Made by a program: the position numbers and the translations under genes
The notes under the pieces: generated by a model
Told to the model about the DNA's origin: nothing
The model's database searches: none
The model's input: the letters and a program-made list of their open reading frames with translations, nothing else
Shown here: positions 44,435-51,916 of the stretch, in pieces
Layout: each line of letters opens with the position of its first letter
How positions within the stretch are numbered: position 1 is the first letter of the stretch
From: Aurantimonas coralicida_A
GTDB lineage: Bacteria > Pseudomonadota > Alphaproteobacteria > Rhizobiales > Rhizobiaceae
Reading direction: 5' to 3'
NCBI RefSeq assembly: GCF_036016755.1
Contig: NZ_JAYXIH010000006.1
Location: forward strand, 62,001-126,000
Length of the DNA: 64,000 nucleotides

Positions 44435-44813
44435 TGGTGACCTCCCGAATTATTGGATTCCGGCCGAGCGCCGGACGTCGACCGTGTGGCCGCTGAACGC
44501 CGACAATCAGCTTGAACGCCTGCTATCGTTTCCGAAGTGGGAGCGTTCGCCAATAGTACTTTCGGATGACCGCCGAAGTCTGCGGTAATACTGCATTGCA
44601 GCATGTATGGTGGAGAATTCACGCGTGGATATTGCGCTGCACCCGCAGATGGCTGCCGCTTTGGTGCGAAAATATGTGCGCAGAACCTGTCCGCGATAGA
44701 GGCAAAAAGCCATTGCCAAAACTTCCAATCTGGCCAAATGCGTACAAACCGGATTGCGTCGACGGCCGCACCGGGCGATAGACGGGCAGGGACGCTGATA
44801 GTAAGGGCATGAA
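44435..44813. other. 379-bp intergenic region between livK and rsbR (divergent promoters)
   Basis: No gene is supported. The central part (about 44560-44720) is clearly richer in A/T than its surroundings, with runs such as GCGAAAATATG. It should hold the promoters of the liv operon (minus) and the rsb module (plus). One GANTC site is at 44456-44460. I could not find a GGAAC-type EcfG promoter by eye. Confidence 0.5.
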
Positions 44814-45678
44814 ATGGCAGTCGAAACATCACCGACCGTGGCGCTTCTCCGCGCGGACTTCGAGAAAGTCCTCGCTGGATGGCTAAAGGCCCAGGCGCGG
44901 GAAGGCGTCAAGCGAACGGATCTCGTTTCCGCCAAGGGAAACCGAGCAGCAGAGCCGGGAGCTTCTGAGTGTCCTTACGGGGGCGATGGAAAACGCCGCC
45001 GTCGACGAGGGTTTCGATCTCGGCAAGCCAGCGTGGGATCAATTCCGCGAGACTCTGGAGGCGATCACGGAGAGCCGCACCCAGCGCGGGGTTTCCCCGA
45101 AGGAAATGGGCTGGTTCATCGCTTCGATCAAGCAGCCCTTGTTCGATCAGTTGCGGTCGATCCTCGCCGACAGCCCGCAAGCCTTCTCAAACGAGATCTG
45201 GAACACCACGCGGGTCGTCGATCAGATCGTGCTTCAGGCCGTCGAGTACCTCGTTCAGAAGCGCGAGGCGGTGATCGAACGCCAGCAGGCCGAGATGACC
45301 GAGGTCTCCGCGCCGGTGGTCAAGATCTGGGATCGGATCGTCACGGTTCCGCTGATCGGGACCCTCGACTCGTTCCGTGCCCAGGCGGTGATGGAGAATC
45401 TGCTCGACTCGATCGTGCAGTGGGAAGCCGAAGTTGCGATTATCGACATCACGGGCGTTTCGACGGTGGATACGCTGGTTGCCCAGCACCTCTTGAAGAC
45501 GGCGGCGGCGGTACGATTGATGGGGGCCGAATGCGTCATCTGCGGTATCAGCCCGAAAATCGCCCAGACGATCGTCAATCTCGGCGTGGAACTGCCCAAT
45601 ATCGTCACGCGCGTCGATCTGCAGAGCGGCCTCGCCCATGCTTTCGAGCGCATCGGCGTCTCCGTGAAGGAGAGTTAA
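44814..45678 (+). pseudogene. rsbR: RsbR-type stressosome scaffold protein with frameshift in the N-terminal domain
   Basis: The C-terminal STAS domain (about residues 165-285 of the repaired 287) carries both conserved threonines of RsbR: DITGVSTVDTLVA and ISPKIAQTIVNLG, equivalent to T171 and T205 of B. subtilis. The N-terminal globin-like RsbRD_N domain begins in the frame of ATG 44814 (LLRADFEKVLAGWLK) and continues in the +1 frame (QQSRELLSVLTGAMEN, RGVSPKEMGWFIASIK). Removing one base in the GCCAAGGG tract (44931-44938) joins them smoothly as SARETEQQ. Unrepaired, translation could only start inside, e.g. ATG 44986, leaving 230 residues. Begins the five-gene module. Confidence 0.85.
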
Positions 45679-45681
45679 GGG

Positions 45682-46044
45682 GTGGAACCTTCCTTCGGCA
45701 CCACCCCCATTGTCACGATCACCGGATGCGTGGTTGTCGCGATCCGAGATGATCTGGACGACCAAGGGGTCGTGACTCTCCAGGATCAACTCGTCGAGGA
45801 AGTGGCGCGGCACAAGGCCCGTGGTGTCGTCATCGACATCTCCAGTCTTGAGATCGTCGATACCTTCGCCGGCCGGATGCTGGGCGCCATGGCCCAGATG
45901 GCGCGCATGATGAATGCGCGCACGATCGTCGTCGGCATGCGTCCGGCCGTGGCGATGACTCTCGTCGAACTCGGCATGACGCTGGAGGGCGTCGAGACGG
46001 CACTGAACGCGGACAGGGCAATCGATCTGATCCTTCACCAATAG
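45682..46044 (+). CDS. rsbS: RsbS-type STAS protein
   Basis: 120 residues, one STAS domain. The phosphorylation site is S54 in VVIDISSLEIVDTFAGR, where B. subtilis RsbS has S59 in the same IDIS setting. RsbS and RsbR co-assemble into the stressosome and hold RsbT until RsbT phosphorylates them. GTG start at 45682, 3 bp after the rsbR stop; AAGGAG at about 45668 serves as ribosome site. Confidence 0.92.
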   Translation: MEPSFGTTPIVTITGCVVVAIRDDLDDQGVVTLQDQLVEEVARHKARGVVIDISSLEIVDTFAGRMLGAMAQMARMMNARTIVVGMRPAVAMTLVELGMTLEGVETALNADRAIDLILHQ

Positions 46045-46059
46045 AGCATTGAGCGATCC

Positions 46060-46464
46060 GTGAGCGAGGAAGTTGTGACCGTCAGGCTCGCCCGAGCCAC
46101 CGATGTGGCTTTCGCGCGCCAAGCCGCAATGAAAGCGATGGCGTCTCTGGGCGCCAGCGTGATCAAACGAACGAAGTTCGTCACGGCCGTCTCGGAGATA
46201 GCCCGCAACGCGATCGTCTACGGTGGCGGAGGTGTGATTTCATTTGCGATTATCGGGAACGGGTCGTTCCGCAAGGTCGTTGCTACATGCTCGGACCGAG
46301 GCCCCGGCATCGACGACATCAAGCAGGCTCTCACGGACGGCTTTACGACCGGAGGCGGGTTGGGGCTCGGTTTGAGCGGCGCCCGCCGTCTGGTCGACCG
46401 GCTCGAGGTTGAATCGTCCCGCGAGAGCGGGACAACCGTCATATTGGAGTCCGCTGCCCGATGA
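46060..46464 (+). CDS. rsbT: RsbT-type anti-sigma/switch serine kinase
   Basis: 134 residues, a single GHKL ATPase: N-box AVSEIARNAIVYGG, G1 DRGPGIDD and G2 GGGLGLGLSGARRLVD. In B. subtilis RsbT phosphorylates RsbS and RsbR and then activates the phosphatase RsbU. GTG start 46060, 15 bp after rsbS. Its stop overlaps the next ATG (ATGA). No RsbU-like or sigma-B gene is in the window. Confidence 0.92.
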   Translation: MSEEVVTVRLARATDVAFARQAAMKAMASLGASVIKRTKFVTAVSEIARNAIVYGGGGVISFAIIGNGSFRKVVATCSDRGPGIDDIKQALTDGFTTGGGLGLGLSGARRLVDRLEVESSRESGTTVILESAAR

Positions 46465-47462
46465 TCTCGCTACAAGTCACGGAAATCAGCCAAGTCGGTG
46501 CGGCGCGCAGAAAAGCTCTCCACGAAGCCGAGACGATCGGCTTGTCCGCCGACGACCGCGACCGGCTGGCATTGGTCGTCACCGAAGCGGCAACGAATCT
46601 GGTCCGGCACGCCCGCGGGGGCGAGATCATTCTGATTCCGCGTGCGGAGGGTGAGGCGGCGCGATTCGACGTCATCGTTCTCGACGACGGACCGGGCTTG
46701 TCGGATATCCAGGCTGCAATGACCGACGGTTATACGACGGCGCAGGGGGGCGAACGAGGATTGGGCGGCGGGCTCGGCGCGATCGCGCGCATGTCGGACG
46801 CCTTTGACATCTACAGCGACCCGAAGGGCACGACGCTTGCGATCACCATTGGCAAGCTGAAGCAGGACTTGGGGAAAGCCTTGGAGGCCGTCGGCCTGAT
46901 CGTCCCGAAGCCGGATTTCTCCGAGGGCGGGGACGCCTTCGATCTGCGCCTGGAGGCGCGCCATACGATGATCATGCTGATGGATGTTCTGGGTCACGGA
47001 CCCGCGGCGGCGGTCGAGGCTAAAAAAGGTGTCGAGGCCTTCGAGCGGTCGACGGGAGCCTCGCTGGAGGCGACGGCGGCAGAAATTTCGGCGGCCCTGA
47101 GCGGCGGGCGCGGTGCCGCCGCTTTACTCGTCGAGCTGCCGCATACCGCCGGCAAACTACGGGCGATGTCACTCGGAAATGTTCGGGGGGAAATATTGTC
47201 CCCTGACGGCGCTCGCCACGGCATTCCATCGACGCCGGGCATCGTGGGCGCGAGCGCCAAACAGCCTCGGGTGACGGAGCACAACTGGCCGGCGGAAGGA
47301 ATGCTGGTGCTTTCGACCGATGGTCTGCGGGGCAGCGAGCGTGTACCGGAACCGTCGTCGCTGTTTTTTCGCGAGCCGATGACAATTGCCGCGACGCTTT
47401 ACAAGCGGAGGCGGCGGGGAACCGATGACTGCGGCGTGGTTGTCGCGCGAGCAAGGCAGTGA
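46461..47462 (+). CDS. GHKL ATPase-SpoIIE (RsbX-like) phosphatase fusion
   Basis: 333 residues. The first 135 form a second ATPase of the RsbT/RsbW type (N-box VVTEAATNLVRHARGG, G1 DDGPGLSD, G2 RGLGGGLGAIARM). From about 150 a PP2C/SpoIIE-type phosphatase begins (MLMDVLGHGPAAAVEA, LLVELPHTAGKLRAM, STDGLRGS, DDCGVVVAR), lacking sensory domains, as in RsbX, which dephosphorylates RsbR and RsbS. The fusion would couple kinase-like and phosphatase activity. ATGA overlap with rsbT and GTGA overlap with the next gene. Confidence 0.88.
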   Translation: MISLQVTEISQVGAARRKALHEAETIGLSADDRDRLALVVTEAATNLVRHARGGEIILIPRAEGEAARFDVIVLDDGPGLSDIQAAMTDGYTTAQGGERGLGGGLGAIARMSDAFDIYSDPKGTTLAITIGKLKQDLGKALEAVGLIVPKPDFSEGGDAFDLRLEARHTMIMLMDVLGHGPAAAVEAKKGVEAFERSTGASLEATAAEISAALSGGRGAAALLVELPHTAGKLRAMSLGNVRGEILSPDGARHGIPSTPGIVGASAKQPRVTEHNWPAEGMLVLSTDGLRGSERVPEPSSLFFREPMTIAATLYKRRRRGTDDCGVVVARARQ

Positions 47463-48571
47463 AGGCGGTCGTCACGTCGATTCGTGTCGAGCGGGACGCG
47501 GACGTCACGCATACACGCCGCACCGCGCGCCTTGCCGCGCAGGTCGCCGGCGCTGCTACGCGTGATCAGATTCGCTTTGCGACGGCGGTGTCGGAGATTG
47601 CCCGCAACGCGCTCCAGTATGCGGGCGGGGGAGTTGCCGAATTCGCCTTCGACCGCCCTGAAGACAGGACCCGGCTGATGGCCAGGGTGCAGGACAAGGG
47701 GCCTGGGATCGCTGCCGTCGAAACGATGCTACGGGCTCGGCATCAGGCACACACCGGGCTCGGTCTGGGCCTAAGTGGCTCGCAGAAGCTGGTCGATTAT
47801 TTCGACCTGAAGACCGGCGCGGGCGGCACACTGGTGACGCTTGGGCTTCACCTGAATGGGAATCGCGACACCGACGATCTCGCAAAGGCGACTGCCGGCG
47901 CCCTCATCGACGCCGCGCAAGGCTCCCCGATCGAAGAACTCGCCGAGCAGAATCGCGCATTGCGCGATTCCCTGGCCGAACAGCAATTCCTCCTGCGCGA
48001 AATCCATCATAGGACCAAAAACAATCTGGCGATCATCCAGTCGTTGGCGCTGATGCAGGCGCGGCAGGCCAAATCGGAGGAGACGCAGGAAGCGCTCGGG
48101 ATTTTGACGAACCGCATACAGGCCTTTGCCAACGCACATAATTTCCTGCATCAGGCTGAAGACGTGACCCAGGTCGATATGCGGCAGCATTTGGAGAGCC
48201 TCACCGACAGGCTCGCCTCCGCTTTCGGCTCCAGTGGCTTAACGATTGACTGCCATGCCGAGGCGATTTCTATCGGGTTCGAAGCGGCGACGGAGATCGC
48301 GCTGGTGGTCAACGAACTGGTGACCAACGCCGCGAAATACGGCGGCGAGAACGGCCATGTGGACATTCAAGCATATCAGCAGGGACCCAATTTCTGTCTT
48401 CGCGTCGGTGACGATGGGCCGGGACTGGATAATCCGGAGACGGTGCTTCGAAATTCCAAGTCGCTCGGTTGGCGGATCGTGGAAGGCTGCGCCCGCAAAC
48501 TGAACGGCAGCCTCGAGGTCGAGGGGACGAAGGGGCTGTCGGTCCTGCTGACCATTCCCAACGACCGGTAA
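47459..48571 (+). CDS. RsbT-like ATPase fused to a HisKA_2 histidine kinase
   Basis: 370 residues, soluble. Residues 1-140 are a third RsbT-like ATPase (N-box AVSEIARNALQYAGGG, G1 DKGPGIAA, G2 TGLGLGLSGSQKLVD). Residues about 150-370 form a histidine kinase: phospho-acceptor H184 in LREIHHRTKNNLAII, N-box VVNELVTNAAKYG, G1 DDGPGLDN, and SLGWRIVEGCARKL. No response regulator is adjacent. The first domain could dock on RsbS/RsbR like RsbT does, so the kinase might be the output of this stressosome. GTG start 47459 overlaps the previous stop. Confidence 0.9.
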   Translation: MKAVVTSIRVERDADVTHTRRTARLAAQVAGAATRDQIRFATAVSEIARNALQYAGGGVAEFAFDRPEDRTRLMARVQDKGPGIAAVETMLRARHQAHTGLGLGLSGSQKLVDYFDLKTGAGGTLVTLGLHLNGNRDTDDLAKATAGALIDAAQGSPIEELAEQNRALRDSLAEQQFLLREIHHRTKNNLAIIQSLALMQARQAKSEETQEALGILTNRIQAFANAHNFLHQAEDVTQVDMRQHLESLTDRLASAFGSSGLTIDCHAEAISIGFEAATEIALVVNELVTNAAKYGGENGHVDIQAYQQGPNFCLRVGDDGPGLDNPETVLRNSKSLGWRIVEGCARKLNGSLEVEGTKGLSVLLTIPNDR

Positions 48572-48623
48572 AGAACAGGCTCGGCCGCCGCCGCTTTTCC
48601 GCGAAATGCGCTTCTTGCTGGTG

Positions 48624-49706
48624 TCAAAGTCCCATTTGGATCTGCATCTTCACCTCGCCTTTCGGTGCGCTCGCGGCCAGTTCGAAGGCCTCGACGCTTT
48701 GCGCGAAGGGAAAGGTCCGGGTAATCAGCGGCGCGACGTCGATCGTTCCCGAAGCCAGCATCGCGACGCAGCGGTCGAAGACATGGGCATAGCGGAACAC
48801 ATGCTCGACCCGCGCTTCGCGCAGCATCGCCGCCGCGACATCGTAGGCGGCGGGTTTCAGCGGAATGCCGACGAAGACCACCGTACCGCCCGGACAGAGC
48901 GGCTCGAAAATGCCGGCGATCGCCCGCTCCGCGCCGGAGCATTCGTAGATGACGTCCGCACCCCAGCCGCCGGTCTGGGCCATCACCGCCTCGACGAGGT
49001 TGTCCCGCGCCACATTGACGGTTGAGACCGGTCCGAGCGTGCGGGCAAGGTCCAGCTTGCTATCGTCGATATCGCTGACGATCACATGGGCGCAGCCGGT
49101 GGCGAGAGCGGCGAGCACGGTGACCAGGCCGATCGGTCCGGCGCCGATGACGATGGCGACATTGCCGGGCGCCGCGCGCGCCTTGGTCACGGCGTGGACG
49201 CCGACGGCCAGCGGCTCGACCATGGCGCCGGCGGCGAAGGAGACATTGTCTGGCAGCTTGAAGGTGAACGCCTCCGGATGAACGACGCTGGATCTCAGAA
49301 CGCCATGCACCGGCGGCGTCGCCCAGAAGCGCACGGCCGGATCGAGATTGTAGAGCCCGAGGCGCGTTGCGCGGCTGTCCAGGTCGGGGATGCCGGGTTC
49401 CATGCAGACGCGGTCGCCGATTTGGAGCGTTTCGACCCGATCGCCGACTTCGGTAACGATGCCCGATGCCTCGTGGCCGAGGATCATGGGGGCCTTGACC
49501 ACAAAGGGGCCGATCGCGCCATGCGTGTAATAGTGGACGTCCGAGCCGCAGATGCCGACGGTGTGGATAGCGACCCGCACGTCGCGGCGACCGAGTGGTT
49601 CGTCGACCGGCATCTCGCGAAGCGAGAGTTCGCCCTTTTTCTCCAGCACCAGGGCCCGCCGCTCGCCTTGGTCGGAAGCTTGGGGTTTGATCGCTGCCTG
49701 GCTCAT
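48624..49706 (-). CDS. Zinc-type alcohol dehydrogenase, xylitol-dehydrogenase-like
   Basis: 360 residues from ATG 49706 (GGAGGATGAG before it). Medium-chain dehydrogenase with catalytic zinc ligands in VGICGSDVHYY and ILGHEASGIV; the NAD motif is GAGPIGLVTVLAA. The structural-zinc cysteine loop is absent, and YNLDPAVRFWATPPVHG is characteristic of bacterial xylitol/sorbitol dehydrogenases. It would oxidise xylitol or a related polyol. Divergent from the leucine-degradation genes, no sugar transporter nearby. Confidence 0.88.
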   Translation of the reverse strand: MSQAAIKPQASDQGERRALVLEKKGELSLREMPVDEPLGRRDVRVAIHTVGICGSDVHYYTHGAIGPFVVKAPMILGHEASGIVTEVGDRVETLQIGDRVCMEPGIPDLDSRATRLGLYNLDPAVRFWATPPVHGVLRSSVVHPEAFTFKLPDNVSFAAGAMVEPLAVGVHAVTKARAAPGNVAIVIGAGPIGLVTVLAALATGCAHVIVSDIDDSKLDLARTLGPVSTVNVARDNLVEAVMAQTGGWGADVIYECSGAERAIAGIFEPLCPGGTVVFVGIPLKPAAYDVAAAMLREARVEHVFRYAHVFDRCVAMLASGTIDVAPLITRTFPFAQSVEAFELAASAPKGEVKMQIQMGL

Positions 49707-49857
49707 CTCATCCTCCGGACTTTCAAGGCTCTTCGATCGCCAGACTAGCCCTTTGATCATCATTCGGCGATGCTGCGCGGGTCTGGGGCCGGAAATAATG
49801 TTGCCGGTTATCCCCGATGTCGCCAAATTGGCTCCGGCGGGATTTTAAGGAGCAGAC

Positions 49858-51021
49858 ATGTTCGACAAGGGGATGAATTTCGCGCTTGGCGAGGAGATCA
49901 ACGCGCTGCGCGAGATGGTGCACCGCTTCGCGCAGGAGACGATCGCGCCGCGCGCTGCCGAGATCGACCGCACCAACGAATTCCCGAACGAGCTCTGGAA
50001 GGAACTGGGCGCGCTCGGCCTGCTCGGGGTGACGGTCGAAGAAGAGTATGGCGGCTCGGCCATGGGCTATCTGGCGCATTGCGTCGCAATCGAGGAGATC
50101 TCGCGTGCCTCGGCTTCGGTGGGCCTGTCCTACGGCGCCCATTCCAACCTTTGCGTCAATCAGATCCGTCGCAACGGCACCGAGGACCAGAAGCGGAAAT
50201 ACCTGCCGAAGCTCGTCTCCGGCGAGCATGTCGGCTCGCTGGCGATGTCGGAGAGCGGCGCCGGGTCGGACGTCGTCGGCATGCGGCTCAAGGCCGACAA
50301 GCGCAACGACCGCTTCGTCCTCAACGGCACCAAGATGTGGATCACCAACGGCCCGGACGCCTCGACACTGATCGTCTACGCCAAGACCGACCCGGACGCC
50401 GGGCCGCGCGGCATCACCGCCTTCCTGATCGAGAAGCAGATGGCGGGATTCTCGACCGCGCAGAAGCTCGACAAGCTCGGCATGCGCGGCTCGAACACCT
50501 GCGAGTTGGTCTTCGAGGATTGCGAGGTGCCTTATGAGAATATTCTCGGTGAGGAGGGCGGCGGCGCCAGGGTGCTGATGAGCGGCCTCGATTACGAGCG
50601 GGTGGTGCTGTCGGCCGGCCCGCTCGGCATCATGGCCGCCTGCCTGGATGTGGTCGTTCCCTATGTCCATGAGCGCAAGCAGTTCGGCCAGCCGATCGGC
50701 GAGTTCCAGCTGATGCAGGGCAAGCTCGCCGACATGTATGTGACGATGAACGCCTGCCGGGCCTATGTCTACGCGGTGGCGGCGGCCTGCGACCGCGGCG
50801 AGACCAGCCGCAAGGATGCCGCCGGCTGCATCCTCTACGCCGCCGAGAAGGCGACGCAGATGGCGCTGGAAGCGATCCAGGCGCTCGGCGGTAATGGCTA
50901 TATCAATGACTACCCGACCGGACGGCTGTTGCGCGATGCCAAGCTCTACGAGATCGGCGCCGGCACCAGCGAGATCCGGCGGATGCTGATCGGCCGCGAG
51001 CTGTTCCACGAGACGGGTTGA
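49858..51021 (+). CDS. liuA: Isovaleryl-CoA dehydrogenase
   Basis: 387 residues. Acyl-CoA dehydrogenase with SMSESGAGSD-like LAMSESGAGSDVVG, WITNGPDASTLIVYA and the catalytic Glu in GLDYERVVLSAGP, which in this position marks the isovaleryl-CoA enzyme (medium-chain enzymes use a different site). C terminus QALGGNGYINDYPTGRLLRDA. It catalyses the third step of leucine breakdown, passing electrons to ETF. AAGGAG precedes ATG 49858. Confidence 0.95.
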   Translation: MFDKGMNFALGEEINALREMVHRFAQETIAPRAAEIDRTNEFPNELWKELGALGLLGVTVEEEYGGSAMGYLAHCVAIEEISRASASVGLSYGAHSNLCVNQIRRNGTEDQKRKYLPKLVSGEHVGSLAMSESGAGSDVVGMRLKADKRNDRFVLNGTKMWITNGPDASTLIVYAKTDPDAGPRGITAFLIEKQMAGFSTAQKLDKLGMRGSNTCELVFEDCEVPYENILGEEGGGARVLMSGLDYERVVLSAGPLGIMAACLDVVVPYVHERKQFGQPIGEFQLMQGKLADMYVTMNACRAYVYAVAAACDRGETSRKDAAGCILYAAEKATQMALEAIQALGGNGYINDYPTGRLLRDAKLYEIGAGTSEIRRMLIGRELFHETG

Positions 51022-51092
51022 CCTTGCGGGCGGATGCCCGATTTTCCGCGTTCCGCGCAGTTGCGCGAAAACTGTGACCGAAAGGAACTCCC

Positions 51093-51848
51093 ATGCCCCT
51101 CAATGACCGCCAGGAAGCGCTCTGCAAGGGGCATGATTTCGACTTCAGCGATTTGAAGGCGGTGATTATCAATTGCACGCTGAAGCGCAGTCCCGAGCGC
51201 TCGCATACGGACGATCTGCTGTCGGTTCCGCATCAGATCATGGAGCGAAACGGCGTCGCGGTCAGCCAGTTCCGCCCCGTCGACCATCCCATCGCCTACG
51301 GGGTCATGCCCGACATGACCGAACACGGCGCTGCGACGGATGCCTGGCCGGAACTCTGGGAGACGGTGAAAGAAGCAGAGATCCTCGTTCTCGGCACTCC
51401 GATCTGGCTTGGCGAGGAAAGCTCGGCCTGCCGGCTGGTGATCGAGCGGCTCTACGGCATGAGCGGGCTGAAGAACGACAAGGGTCAGAGCTTCTTCTAC
51501 GGCAAGACCGGAGGTTGCGTCGTCACCGGCAACGAGGACGGCATCAAGCATGTCGCGATGACCTGCCTCTACGCCCTCGGCCATCTCGGCTACACGATTC
51601 CGCCGCAGGCCGATTGCGGCTGGATCGGCGAGGCCGGGCCGGGGCCGAGCTACGGCGACGAGACGGACAACGGGCCGCTGGGATACGACAATGATTTCAC
51701 CCAGCGCAACGCCACCATCATGACCTGGAACCTGATGCACATGGCGCGGATGCTGAAGGATGCCGGCGGCCTGCCACGGCACGGCAACGACCGCGACGCC
51801 TGGGAGGCCGGCTGTCGGTTCGATCATCCCAATCCGGACTACCGGTAG
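51093..51848 (+). CDS. Flavodoxin-like NAD(P)H:FMN reductase family protein
   Basis: 251 residues. Flavodoxin-like fold: IINCTLKRSPERSHTDDLL (phosphate-binding loop equivalent), VLGTPIWLGEESSACRLVIERL and FYGKTGGCVVTGNEDGIKH. A longer C-terminal segment (FTQRNATIMTWNLMHMARMLKDAG) is typical of proteins annotated as flavodoxin family or NADPH-dependent FMN reductase. It lies between liuA and liuB in the same direction; whether it takes part in leucine breakdown is unknown. Confidence 0.82.
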   Translation: MPLNDRQEALCKGHDFDFSDLKAVIINCTLKRSPERSHTDDLLSVPHQIMERNGVAVSQFRPVDHPIAYGVMPDMTEHGAATDAWPELWETVKEAEILVLGTPIWLGEESSACRLVIERLYGMSGLKNDKGQSFFYGKTGGCVVTGNEDGIKHVAMTCLYALGHLGYTIPPQADCGWIGEAGPGPSYGDETDNGPLGYDNDFTQRNATIMTWNLMHMARMLKDAGGLPRHGNDRDAWEAGCRFDHPNPDYR

Positions 51849-51916
51849 CAGGGCAGGGACTTCTATGGCTATGGTCCGGGACGACCGCGTCGCCCGCAGC
51901 CAATCTTGAGCACCTC

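Noticed and set aside
44566..44812. Short open frames in the livK-rsbR gap
   Set aside because: 60-75 codons with no ribosome site, no conserved pattern, and alternatives on both strands; more likely promoter DNA.
44435..44813. EcfG-type (GGAAC...GTT) promoter upstream of the rsb module
   Set aside because: Looked for GGAAC with a 16-17 base spacer; none found by eye. A motif scan of the genome could still find a variant.
45682..48571. Idea that RsbU, RsbV, RsbW or a sigma-B-like factor is encoded here
   Set aside because: No such gene; the only SpoIIE domain lacks the RsbU N-terminal domain and no sigma factor is present.
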